13,730 bases of DNA from JARROD01 sp037384225 (GTDB lineage Bacteria; Pseudomonadota; Gammaproteobacteria; Pseudomonadales; Cellvibrionaceae). The position numbers and the translations under genes are program-made. Shown here piece after piece: positions 6,213 to 13,730 of this stretch (within the stretch, counting starts at the first letter, position 1; each line of letters starts with the position of its first letter). Under the pieces are notes generated by a model that worked only from the letters and a program-made list of their open reading frames with translations, was not told the DNA's origin and made no database searches. Where the stretch lies: contig JARROD010000068.1 in the NCBI GenBank assembly GCA_037384225.1, positions 1 through 13,730 on the forward strand, read 5' to 3'.

Positions 6213-9053
6213 TCAGGCGAAGCGGCGCCGCTCGCCCGAGCCGGCGACATTTTCCACACAGCGACCGCAAATTTCGGGGTGTTCGCTGTGGCTTCCGACA
6301 TCGGCGCGATGGTGCCAACAGCGCGCGCATTTGGCGTGACTTGATTTAACCGCGGCCACCTTCAAACCTTCCAGTTCCGTTTCCAGCGCCGCATCCGTTG
6401 CATCCTCCAACGGTGCCACCGCCGCGGCGGAAGTAATCAGGGCAAACCGCAATTCTTCCCCCAGCGCCAACAACTGTCGGCCCATGTCACTATCGCAGTA
6501 AAGCACCACCTCGGCTTCGAGTGAACCGCCCAGGGTGCCGGCATTGCGCATGGCCTCCAGGGTTTTGTTAAGCGCCGTTTTTACCTCGGCGATAAACTGC
6601 CAATAGCCTTTCCCTTGCAGTTGCGCAGCGGCATCCACCGCCGCGGTATCCGGCGCTTGAGCAGAGACCGGCGGCAGCGCATACCACTCGGCCACAAATA
6701 CCGCCCCGCGGCGTTCGCCCGGAATATGCCCCCACAATTCATCGGCGGTAAAACTGAGAATGGGGGCTATCCAACGCGCAAAGGCCTCGACAATGTGATA
6801 CAGCGCCGTTTGCGCCGAGCGCCGGCCGAGGCTGTTTTTTGGCATGGTGTACTGACGGTCTTTAATAATGTCCAGATAAAACCCGCCCATATCCACCACA
6901 CAGAACCGGTGCAGCTTCTGATAAATCAAATGGAACTGGTAATTGTCATAAGCGGCAATAATTTCCCGCTGCAATTGCTCCGACTGCTGCAACGCCCACT
7001 GATCCAACGCCAGCATCTGCTCGCTCGGCACAAGGTCTGTCGCGGGGTCGAAACCGTTTAGGTTCGATAACAGAAAGCGCGCGGTATTGCGTATACGGCG
7101 GTAGGAATCGGCGGTGCGCTTGAGAATTTCCTTGGACACGCTCATTTCCGCGCTGAAATCCGTCGCCGCCACCCACAGCCGCAGGATATCCGCACCCAGC
7201 TCATTGATCACTTCCAGCGGCGCAATGACATTGCCGAGTGACTTCGACATCTTGCGCCCTTCGGCATCGATGGTAAATCCGTGGGTCAGCACCGCTTTAT
7301 AGGGCGCGTTACCGTGAATAGCGATGGCCGTTTTCAGCGAAGACTGAAACCAGCCGCGGTGCTGATCCGACCCCTCCAGATATAAATCGGCCGGGTATCT
7401 CAGCTGCGGGCGTTGATCGATCACCGCAAAATGGCTGACGCCGGAATCAAACCAAACGTCCAGGGTATCGGTCACCTTGCTGTAATTTTCGGCTTCGGCG
7501 CCCAGCAGTTGCTCCGGCTCCAGATCGAACCAGGCGTCCATACCGGATTTTTCCACCCGCTTTGCCACCTCTTCGATCAGGTGCGTCGTCCGCGGATGCA
7601 ATTCCTGCGTTTGCTTGTGCACAAACAGGGCAATGGGTACCCCCCATGTGCGCTGCCGCGAGATGCACCAGTCGGGGCTGGCCTCCAGCATACCGTCCAT
7701 GCGAGCCCGGCCCCAGTCCGGCAACCAACGCACATCATTGACCGCCCGCTTGGCGTCATCGAGCAAATGATTTTTCGTCATGCTGACAAACCACTGCGGG
7801 GTCGCGCGGTAAATCAGCGGCGTCTTGGTCCGCCAGCAGTGCGGGTAACTGTGGACGATTTTATCCTGATGCAACAAAGCACCGCGCTCCTCAAGCACCG
7901 ACACAATATGCCCATCGACCTTATACACATGTTCGCCGGCAAACAGCGCCACATCGGCCCGGTAAAGGCCCTGGTCATCGATATAGTTAAGCGTCCCTAT
8001 ACCGTAGGCTTTGCCGACATTGAAATCCTCCACCCCGTGATCCGGTGCCGTGTGCACACAACCGGTACCGGCATCCGTTGTCACGTGATCGCCGAGAATC
8101 ACCGGCACCCTGCGCTCGGTGTAAAACGGGTGGCACAGTTGCAAATGCTCCAGCGCCCTGCCCTTGCAGCGGCCGACCACACGAAAGGTTTCCACACCGA
8201 TGCGGGACATAACCGCCTCGTGCAGCGCTTCGGCCAGCACCAACCGCTCGCCCCCCGCCTGCACCACCACGTAATCCAGATCGGCGTTCAAACTCACCGC
8301 CTGATTCGCGGGCAGCGTCCAGGGCGTGGTCGTCCAGATCGCCACCGAGACCCTGCCCTCGCCGCCGAGATCACCGACGGCGGCAGCCAGTGCCGCTTCA
8401 TCGGCCACGGGAAAGCGCACATCAATAGAATACGATGTCTTGTCTTGATACTCGACTTCCGCTTCCGCCAGCGCCGAGCCCCCCACTACGCTCCAATAAA
8501 CCGGTTTAAAGCCTTTGTGCAGATGACCGTTCTCAACGATCCTGCCGAGGGCGCGGATAATGTCAGCCTCGTATTTGAAATTCATCGTCAAATAGGGGTT
8601 ATCCCAGTCCCCCAATACCCCCAGGCGGATAAACCCTTCGCACTGTCCCTTCACCTGTCGCGTCGCATAATCGCGGCACTTTTGCCGAAAGGTTTTATAG
8701 TCCACCTTTACCCCGGCCTTGCCGATTTTCTTCTCCACCTGATGCTCAATGGGCAAGCCGTGGCAATCCCAACCGGGAATATAAGGCGCATCAAATCCGC
8801 TCAGAGTTCTCGCCTTGACAATAATATCCTTCAAAATCTTATTGACAGAATGACCGAGGTGAATTTCGCCATTGGCATAAGGTGGACCATCGTGCAGGAT
8901 AAACTTTTCGCGACCTGCCCGGGCTTTGCGAATCTGCTCATAAAGCTTATTCTTTTGCCAGGCTTTCAACATAGCCGGCTCGCGCTGAGCCAAATTGCCC
9001 CGCATAGAGAATGCGGTGTGGGGAAGGTTTAACGTTGGCTTGTAGTCAGTCAT
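6213..9053 (-). CDS. ileS: Isoleucine--tRNA ligase
   Basis: This class Ia aminoacyl-tRNA synthetase charges tRNA-Ile and hydrolyses mischarged Val. It has 946 residues (E. coli 938). The N-terminus DYKPTLNLPHTAFSMRGNLA matches the family. The HIGH motif is HLGH at 65-68. The CP1 editing domain includes WTTTPWTLPANQAV and GTGCVHTAPDHGVEDF. KMSKS lies at 601-605 in GRKMSKSLGN. The tRNA anticodon-binding domain follows, and a C-terminal zinc site uses Cys909, Cys912, Cys929 and Cys932 (CARCW...CGRC), typical of the bacterial type 1 (mupirocin-sensitive) form. The start ATG at 9053 has only a weak upstream ribosome binding site (AAAGAAAC). The gene is separated from ribF by 231 bp, 101 of which are the inverted-repeat element. 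Confidence 0.97.
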   Translation of the reverse strand: MTDYKPTLNLPHTAFSMRGNLAQREPAMLKAWQKNKLYEQIRKARAGREKFILHDGPPYANGEIHLGHSVNKILKDIIVKARTLSGFDAPYIPGWDCHGLPIEHQVEKKIGKAGVKVDYKTFRQKCRDYATRQVKGQCEGFIRLGVLGDWDNPYLTMNFKYEADIIRALGRIVENGHLHKGFKPVYWSVVGGSALAEAEVEYQDKTSYSIDVRFPVADEAALAAAVGDLGGEGRVSVAIWTTTPWTLPANQAVSLNADLDYVVVQAGGERLVLAEALHEAVMSRIGVETFRVVGRCKGRALEHLQLCHPFYTERRVPVILGDHVTTDAGTGCVHTAPDHGVEDFNVGKAYGIGTLNYIDDQGLYRADVALFAGEHVYKVDGHIVSVLEERGALLHQDKIVHSYPHCWRTKTPLIYRATPQWFVSMTKNHLLDDAKRAVNDVRWLPDWGRARMDGMLEASPDWCISRQRTWGVPIALFVHKQTQELHPRTTHLIEEVAKRVEKSGMDAWFDLEPEQLLGAEAENYSKVTDTLDVWFDSGVSHFAVIDQRPQLRYPADLYLEGSDQHRGWFQSSLKTAIAIHGNAPYKAVLTHGFTIDAEGRKMSKSLGNVIAPLEVINELGADILRLWVAATDFSAEMSVSKEILKRTADSYRRIRNTARFLLSNLNGFDPATDLVPSEQMLALDQWALQQSEQLQREIIAAYDNYQFHLIYQKLHRFCVVDMGGFYLDIIKDRQYTMPKNSLGRRSAQTALYHIVEAFARWIAPILSFTADELWGHIPGERRGAVFVAEWYALPPVSAQAPDTAAVDAAAQLQGKGYWQFIAEVKTALNKTLEAMRNAGTLGGSLEAEVVLYCDSDMGRQLLALGEELRFALITSAAAVAPLEDATDAALETELEGLKVAAVKSSHAKCARCWHHRADVGSHSEHPEICGRCVENVAGSGERRRFA

Positions 9054-9082
9054 TGTATAACAAGTTTCTTTGAAAGATTTAA

Positions 9083-9111
9083 AAACTGCCTAGGACGAGT
9101 AAACTGCCTAG
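9083..9111 (-). repeat. Two direct repeats CTAGGCAGTTT, period 18 bp, upstream of ileS
   Basis: On the minus strand the 11-mer CTAGGCAGTTT occurs twice (9101-9111 and 9083-9093) with an 18-bp period, 30-58 bp upstream of the ileS start. They could be an operator or a chance tandem duplication. No known factor site is recognised. Confidence 0.5.
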
Positions 9112-9179
9112 AACTTCCGTCAGAGGGTCGAGTGGGTAAGGCCCGACTAAACATCCACCCTTAAAAACACGGTTACAAA

Positions 9180-9187
9180 CCGAAGTA
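9180..9187. repeat. Target-site duplication, left copy (CCGAAGTA)
   Basis: The same 8 bp occur at 9289-9296, immediately on the other side of the inverted-repeat element. The match continues for two more bases (GT), because the element itself begins GT. Reading on the minus strand across this copy gives the likely ancestral end of ribF. Confidence 0.8.
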
Positions 9188-9288
9188 GTAACTTCTCGAT
9201 AACCCCAGGTATTTGTGCCTTCGATCCGGCGGCCATCTGGAGGGAGTTGGCCTGACAGTGTGCCCACCCCGGGTCATTGAGAAATTAC
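9188..9288 (-). mobile_element. MITE-like inverted-repeat element, copy 2 (101 bp), with target duplication
   Basis: On the minus strand the element begins GTAATTTCTCAATGACCCGG and ends with the inverted counterpart (plus strand GTAACTTCTCGATAACCCC from 9188). It carries the 18-bp core GATCGAAGGCACAAATAC found in copy 1 and about 15 bp more than copy 1 in the centre, where GGCCA (9231-9235) and TGGCC (9248-9252) can pair. It is flanked by the 8-bp direct repeat CCGAAGTA. The ribF stop codon (9285-9287) lies inside the element end. There is no coding capacity. Confidence 0.87.
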
Positions 9289-10256
9289 CCGAAGTAGTGT
9301 TTAGCCGCCTCGATATCCGCATAAATCTGTTCCTTCAGCGCATCCAGTGTCTCAAATGCCAGCTCATCGCGAAGTTTGCATTTAAACTCCACCTCAATCC
9401 TCTGTCCGTAGAGCAGTCGCTGAAAATCAAACAGATGCGCCTCCAACAGCAGGCTCGAACTGCCGGGCAGCGTCGGTCGCACGCCGACATTGACCACCCC
9501 CCGATAGCGGGCCCCATCCGCCAGTTTAACCTCCACTGCAAACACCCCTTGCACCGGCGAGCGACACCGCTGCAGCAGCAGGTTCGCCGTCGGCACCCCC
9601 CACTTCCGTCCCAGTTGCTGACCGTAGCTGACCCGGCCTCTGATCGTATAGGGTCTGCCCAGCAAACGTTCGGCCAGGGCAAAGTCGGCGCTGGACAGCG
9701 CCGCCCGCACCCGGGTGCTGCTTACCCGTTGACCATCCACCGTGTAGGTATCGGTGTCGACCACCTCGAAACCGTGGTGCTGTCCGGCCTGCTGCAACAA
9801 CGCAAACTCACCGCCTCGATCGCGGCCGAAATGAAAGTCGTCCCCGACAATCACACAGCGGGGGCCAAGCCCCTCAACAATCACTTTGTTGACAAATTCC
9901 GACGCCGTCAAACAACGTAGCGATTCATTAAAATACAGGCACAGCACTCTGTCGATACCGGCATCGAACAACGCCTGGGCTTTTTCCCGAAACCGCATCA
10001 GCCGCGCCGGCACGCATTTTTCGTTTACCGGGTCCACCCCGGCGGCGGTACCGGAAAAATACTCTGCCGGCAGCGGTTCGAACACCATCACCACCGCCGG
10101 CAACTGTAACGCCTCGGCCCTGGCTGTCACCTGTCGCACAATCGCCTGATGCCCCAGGTGCACACCGTCAAAAGAACCAATGGTAACCACACAATTACGG
10201 TGCTCGGGGCGCAGGTTGTGCAACCCGCGGATAATCTCTTTCTGGGCTCGAATCAC
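9285..10256 (-). CDS. ribF: Bifunctional riboflavin kinase / FAD synthetase
   Basis: RibF converts riboflavin to FMN and then FAD in the cytosol. The N-terminal adenylyltransferase domain shows GSFDGVHLGH (27-36), GDDFHFGRDRGG (138-149) and VSSTRVR (178-184). The C-terminal kinase domain shows GVPTANL (220-226) and VNVGVRPT. Compared with E. coli RibF there is an insertion of roughly 12 residues near 68-82 (GTAAGVDPVNEKCV) before the PARLxRFREK block. The start is GTG at 10256, which puts IIRGLHNL at the place of E. coli LIRGIHNL; no strong ribosome binding site is seen, so the exact start is less certain. The protein ends HYFG because the mobile element supplies the stop; the ancestral end was probably HYFGL. 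It is the first gene of the ribF-ileS-lspA-fkpB-ispH series. Confidence 0.95.
   Translation of the reverse strand: MIRAQKEIIRGLHNLRPEHRNCVVTIGSFDGVHLGHQAIVRQVTARAEALQLPAVVMVFEPLPAEYFSGTAAGVDPVNEKCVPARLMRFREKAQALFDAGIDRVLCLYFNESLRCLTASEFVNKVIVEGLGPRCVIVGDDFHFGRDRGGEFALLQQAGQHHGFEVVDTDTYTVDGQRVSSTRVRAALSSADFALAERLLGRPYTIRGRVSYGQQLGRKWGVPTANLLLQRCRSPVQGVFAVEVKLADGARYRGVVNVGVRPTLPGSSSLLLEAHLFDFQRLLYGQRIEVEFKCKLRDELAFETLDALKEQIYADIEAAKHYFG
9289..9296. repeat. Target-site duplication, right copy (CCGAAGTA)
   Basis: Partner of 9180-9187. On the minus strand it encodes part of the final Tyr-Phe-Gly of RibF. Confidence 0.8.
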
Positions 10257-10365
10257 GTTTTTCAGGCTGTTTTCCAGTCAATAAAAAGAGACGAAGTATA
10301 CCCCAGCCACAGAGCAATAGCCTACCTCTGGGGTGGGGAAAGATCCGCAGCAATCGCAAACTCAT

Positions 10366-10388
10366 GGCAAAATTACTGCAATTTTGCC
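10366..10388. repeat. Perfect 9-bp inverted repeat in the ribF-ppc spacer
   Basis: GGCAAAATT (10366-10374), loop ACTGC, AATTTTGCC (10380-10388). There is no T tract after it, so it looks more like an operator or an RNA hairpin than a terminator. It lies about 110 bp upstream of the ribF start and 147 bp upstream of the ppc start. Confidence 0.55.
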
Positions 10389-10526
10389 TATAGCCGCTAC
10401 TATATAGCGCCCCTGTTCACGCGCCATGTGCCCGACTATCGCCGCGCCCCGCTGCCGGGGTGGACAGCAAACCCGGGACGAACAGAGAAGTTAACGATAT
10501 ATTAATATCCCCTATTGACCCCGACT

Positions 10527-10530
10527 GGAG
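10527..10530 (+). promoter_or_regulatory. Ribosome binding site deciding the ppc start
   Basis: GGAG lies 5 nt before the ATG at 10536. It favours this start over an in-frame TTG at 10515, which would add seven residues. Confidence 0.65.
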
Positions 10531-10535
10531 ATGTT

Positions 10536-13232
10536 ATGAAAAATGATATCCATGCCCCATTGAGAGAGGATGTACGCCGTCTGGGCGATATTCTTGGCGA
10601 GACCCTGTGTGAACAAGTGGGTACCGATATCTATAACAAAGTCGAGCAGATCCGCGCCCAGGCCAAGGAGGCTCGCCAGCAGCAGGACTGGAAACCCCTG
10701 GTGGAGGTCATGACCGGCCTCAAGGACTCCGAACTGGTGCCCGTGACCCGGGCTTTCAGCCAGTTTCTCAACTATGCCAATATCGCTGAACAGCACCACC
10801 GGGTCCGCCGCCGCCGCGCCTATCAACACGATACCTCAACCCCGCCCCAACCGGGATCTCTGGCCGAACTGCTGCCCCGGCTGACACGGGCGGGCATTAC
10901 TCCGCAGCGGACCTACGAAAGCGTCCTTGACCTGCGCATAGAACTGGTATTGACCGCCCATCCCACCGAAATCACCCGTCGCACCATGCTGCGCAAATAC
11001 AACGATATCGGACAGATACTCGATACCCTGGACCGCTCTGATCTCACACCCGGGGAGCGTCAATCGCAACTCAACCGATTGCGGCGGCGCATTATCGCCA
11101 GTTGGAACACCGATGAGATCCGCCGTCACAAACCCACCCCCATGGACGAAGCCAAATGGGGCTTTGCCACCATCGAAAACACCCTCTGGCGGGCAGTACC
11201 GGAATATATGCGCGAAATAGACCGGCAACTGCTCAAGCACACCGGCAAGCGCCTGCCTCTGGACGCCGCCCCGATACGCTTTGGCTCCTGGATGGGAGGG
11301 GACAGGGACGGCAACCCCAACGTCACCGCCGCGGTAACCGAAGAAGTCCTACTACTGGCTCGCTGGCAGGCGGCGGACCTGCTCTACAACGATATCAACG
11401 AACTGCGCGAGGACCTCTCCCTCGGCCACTGCAATCAGGCCCTGCGGCAAAAGGTCGGCGACCACCCCGAACCCTACCGGGAACTGCTGCGCGACGTGCG
11501 TAAACGGCTGCTCAATACCCGCAACTGGGCCGAAGCCCGGCTAAACGATCTCAAGGACAACAAAGACAATAACGGCGCAAACACCTTCAAGCGCGGAGAT
11601 TCCACCGCCATAAACCCGCCTATTTACCTTTACGAGCAGGAGTTGCTGGAACCCTTGCAGCTCGCCTATCAGTCGCTACTCGACTGTGGTATGGAAGCTA
11701 TTGCCGAAGGCAGTCTTACCGATATATTCCGCCGCGTCGCCTGTTTCGGCCTGACGCTGCTAAAACTGGATATCCGCCAGGAATCGAGCCGTCACGCCGG
11801 CGCCATCGACGAAATCACCGAATACCTGGGACTGGGCAGCTACAAGCAATGGGACGAAGCGCAGAAGCAACGCTTTCTGCTGGCGGAGCTGCAAAACCGC
11901 CGCCCGCTGCTGGCAGCGGACTTTCCCGCATCCGACAGTACCAGGGAGGTACTGGACACGTTCAAAGTCGCGGCGGCGCAGCCACCTTCCACGCTCGGCG
12001 CCTACATTATCTCGATGGCCACCCACCCCTCGGATGTGCTGGCCGTACGCCTGCTGCAAAAGGAGGCCGGCTGTCGCCACCCGCAGCGCATAGTACCGCT
12101 GTTCGAAACCCTGGACGACCTGGAAGGCGCTGCCGACACCATCGACCGGTTGTTGTCAGTGGACTGGTATAAAAACGATATCGACGGCAAGCAGGAAGTC
12201 ATGATTGGCTATTCTGATTCCGCCAAGGACGCGGGCTTTCTCGCCGCTTCCTGGGCCCAGTACCGGGCCCAGGAAGCACTGCACCAAACCTGTCGCCGCC
12301 ACGGCATTCACCTGACCCTGTTTCACGGCCGCGGCGGCTCTGCCAGCCGTGGCGGCGGCCCCACCCACGCCGCGCTGTTATCACAACCGCCCGGCAGCAT
12401 CGACGGCGCTGTGCGGGTGACCGAACAGGGCGAGGTGATTCAGTTCAAGTTCGGCGTACCGGACATTGCCCTGCGCAACCTAGAGCTGTACACCAGTTCC
12501 ACTCTGGAAGCCACCCTCACGCCTCACGCACCGCCCAAACAGGCCTGGCGGCAAACCATGCAAGCGCTGGCGGAGACCTCGCTCAAAGAATATCGGCGCA
12601 TTGTCCACAAGGACCCCCGCTTTGTGCCCTACTTCCGCGCTGTGACACCGGAGCAGGAACTGCAGCGCCTGTCCCTCGGCAGCCGCCCGGCGAAGCGCCG
12701 GCCCAGCGGTGGGGTTGAGAGCCTGCGGGCCATTCCCTGGGTGTTTGCCTGGACCCAGATGCGATTGATGCTGCCGGCCTGGCTCGGTACCGGCAAGGCG
12801 TTGGCGGGCCAGTTGGAAGCGGGACACATGGCATTGATTCAGGAGATGGCGCAACAGTGGACCTTCTTCCGTATGCTGCTGGATATGCAGGAGATGGTGC
12901 TGGCCAAAGCCGACAGTACCGTTGCCAACTATTACGAACAACGCCTGCTCGACGAGCCCTCCCTGGCGGAACTGGGCGGAGAACTGCGGGCCGGGTTGGA
13001 GCGGGCCATCGATGTACTGCGCACCATCAGCGGCGGCGAGCTGTTAAGCCAGATTCCGGTGGTGCGTCGCTCGATCGATGTGCGCAACCCCTATGTGGAT
13101 CCGCTGCATATTGTCCAGGTGGAGTTGATGCGCCGGTTGAGAAAACTCGACGACGGTGAAGACCCCCGTCTGGAGCAGGCATTGATGGTTTCCATCACCG
13201 GGATAGCGGCCGGACTGCGCAACACGGGTTAG
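10536..13232 (+). CDS. ppc: Phosphoenolpyruvate carboxylase
   Basis: This cytosolic tetrameric enzyme carboxylates PEP with bicarbonate to oxaloacetate, replenishing the TCA cycle. It has 898 residues (E. coli 883). All family signatures are present: VLTAHPTEITRRTML with catalytic His142, FGSWMGGDRDGNPNVT, LLKLDIRQESSRH, VMIGYSDSAKDAG with Lys564, FHGRGGSASRGGGPTHAALL with Arg599 and Arg605, RPAKRRPSGGVESLRAIPWVFAWTQ, and the C-terminal GIAAGLRNTG with the Asn of the aspartate inhibitor site. The glycine loop reads GSASRGGGP where E. coli has GSIGRGGAP, a mild variation that keeps the key Arg. It appears to stand alone, divergent from ribF. No clear intrinsic terminator follows. Confidence 0.97.
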   Translation: MKNDIHAPLREDVRRLGDILGETLCEQVGTDIYNKVEQIRAQAKEARQQQDWKPLVEVMTGLKDSELVPVTRAFSQFLNYANIAEQHHRVRRRRAYQHDTSTPPQPGSLAELLPRLTRAGITPQRTYESVLDLRIELVLTAHPTEITRRTMLRKYNDIGQILDTLDRSDLTPGERQSQLNRLRRRIIASWNTDEIRRHKPTPMDEAKWGFATIENTLWRAVPEYMREIDRQLLKHTGKRLPLDAAPIRFGSWMGGDRDGNPNVTAAVTEEVLLLARWQAADLLYNDINELREDLSLGHCNQALRQKVGDHPEPYRELLRDVRKRLLNTRNWAEARLNDLKDNKDNNGANTFKRGDSTAINPPIYLYEQELLEPLQLAYQSLLDCGMEAIAEGSLTDIFRRVACFGLTLLKLDIRQESSRHAGAIDEITEYLGLGSYKQWDEAQKQRFLLAELQNRRPLLAADFPASDSTREVLDTFKVAAAQPPSTLGAYIISMATHPSDVLAVRLLQKEAGCRHPQRIVPLFETLDDLEGAADTIDRLLSVDWYKNDIDGKQEVMIGYSDSAKDAGFLAASWAQYRAQEALHQTCRRHGIHLTLFHGRGGSASRGGGPTHAALLSQPPGSIDGAVRVTEQGEVIQFKFGVPDIALRNLELYTSSTLEATLTPHAPPKQAWRQTMQALAETSLKEYRRIVHKDPRFVPYFRAVTPEQELQRLSLGSRPAKRRPSGGVESLRAIPWVFAWTQMRLMLPAWLGTGKALAGQLEAGHMALIQEMAQQWTFFRMLLDMQEMVLAKADSTVANYYEQRLLDEPSLAELGGELRAGLERAIDVLRTISGGELLSQIPVVRRSIDVRNPYVDPLHIVQVELMRRLRKLDDGEDPRLEQALMVSITGIAAGLRNTG

Positions 13233-13730
13233 ACTGGCGCCGCCGAGGGTAGCACACGATCCTAAGGCAAGCGTTTGCAAAGCACTGCTTTGCGCGGAGC
13301 CGAACGCCCGCAATCTGCGATTACGGGCTGGACCGAAGGGGGTTTACGGCGTACTGCTGGAGGAACGGCATCTGCTCTGAGCGGACCCAACGGCACCTTT
13401 GGTGGACGAAACGATGAACAAAGGCCGTCATTACTATGCCGGCGATTGCCGGGAGCTTAGTTTGCCGTAACAATATTTTACATACATCAAAATCAGATCC
13501 GCACCCGAAGCTGCGGCAGTTTAATTTGGGGCAACGAAAGTTTATATACCATAAGTTAAGCAGAATAAATTTTTGAGACAAAAAACTTAAACATTTAAGT
13601 TTTTTATCCAGTCCACTGCGCAACGCAGTTCATAATTATATTAATCCGCTTTGAAAACTCTATTTTTTCCCGCAGACCTGGATTAAATTTAAAAAGATCA
13701 AATGAATTTAAGTAAAACATTCTTATTTGA
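13233..13730. other. 498 bp with no supportable gene
   Basis: The first ~240 bp are GC-rich. A plus-strand frame without a start codon runs from about 13231 to a TGA near 13380 (includes GPKGVYGVLLEERHLL) and reopens in the same frame to a TAA near 13470 (PLVDETMNKGRHYYAGDCRE). It may be a decayed gene or an intergenic repeat; I do not recognise it. GCAAAGC-ACT-GCTTTGC (13277-13293) is a perfect small inverted repeat. The remainder is AT-rich and contains the palindrome AAAAACTTAA-ACAT-TTAAGTTTTT (13581-13604). An ATG at 13702 (MNLSKTFLF) runs off the window and could begin a secreted protein, but cannot be judged. Confidence 0.4.

Larger units (their letters stand above)
10257..10535. promoter_or_regulatory. 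Divergent ribF / ppc promoter region
   Basis: This 279-bp spacer must hold the promoters of both genes. On the minus strand TATACT (plus 10295-10300) is a fair -10 for ribF but lacks a clear -35. On the plus strand AT-rich boxes (TATATA at 10401-10406, TATATT at 10498-10503) are possible ppc -10 sites, none with a good -35. No riboswitch (FMN type) was recognised upstream of ribF. Confidence 0.4.

Noticed and set aside
6127..6330. N-terminal extension of LspA to an upstream start at 6330
   Set aside because: The extension would overlap the end of ileS and add an Arg-rich segment unknown in the family. The ATG at 6126 has a good ribosome binding site.
7413..9032. 539-codon plus-strand frame opposite ileS
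   Set aside because: It is a long antisense shadow of a GC-rich gene. Its translation shows no domain, and the ileS motifs on the other strand are unambiguous.
9054..9187. T-box riboswitch upstream of ileS
   Set aside because: No T-box core motif (TGGxACC type) or terminator/antiterminator pair is seen, and such elements are not expected in gammaproteobacteria.
9079..9267. 62-codon minus-strand frame upstream of ileS as a possible leader peptide
   Set aside because: It runs across the mobile element, has no Ile-codon run and no ribosome binding site.
13581..13604. AT-rich palindrome as a terminator for ppc
   Set aside because: The stem has only one G-C pair and lies 350 bp after the stop, too weak and too far to call.

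Overview
The window looks like a gammaproteobacterial chromosome. Its core is the gene order ribF-ileS-lspA-fkpB-ispH, all on the minus strand, which is the classical order in Escherichia coli and many other gammaproteobacteria. The proteins match their E. coli counterparts motif by motif. The aspartate-rich outer-membrane lipoprotein and moderately high GC suggest a marine or environmental member, but I cannot name the genus from sequence alone.

Layout. Positions 1-1345 are a debris zone: the open 5' part of an ISAs1-type transposase (3-275), a small basic ORF with a good promoter and ribosome binding site (414-608), and a decayed dnaB fragment on the minus strand (717-1032). Positions 1346-4018 encode an 890-residue lipoprotein made of three near-identical tandem units. 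Each unit is itself two related halves, so the protein carries six copies of one module. A strong hairpin terminator follows it (4029-4067). From 4191 to 10256 the minus strand carries ispH, fkpB, lspA, ileS and ribF. These serve isoprenoid synthesis, peptidyl-prolyl isomerisation, lipoprotein signal-peptide cleavage, Ile-tRNA charging and FMN/FAD synthesis. From 10536 to 13232 the plus strand carries ppc (phosphoenolpyruvate carboxylase), divergent from ribF. The last 500 bases hold no gene I can support.

The most interesting structure is a pair of short non-coding inverted-repeat elements (4095-4180 and 9188-9288). They have about 20-bp terminal inverted repeats and a shared 18-bp core, and lie in opposite orientation at the two ends of the ileS-lspA-fkpB-ispH block. 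The second copy is flanked by an 8-bp direct repeat. Removing the element and one repeat copy restores a ribF reading frame ending in ...HYFGL-stop, whereas today it ends ...HYFG-stop inside the element. This is strong internal evidence for a miniature transposable element (MITE-like) that inserted at the ribF 3' end and separated ribF from ileS. LspA and the repeated lipoprotein are linked only in the general sense that LspA matures lipoproteins.
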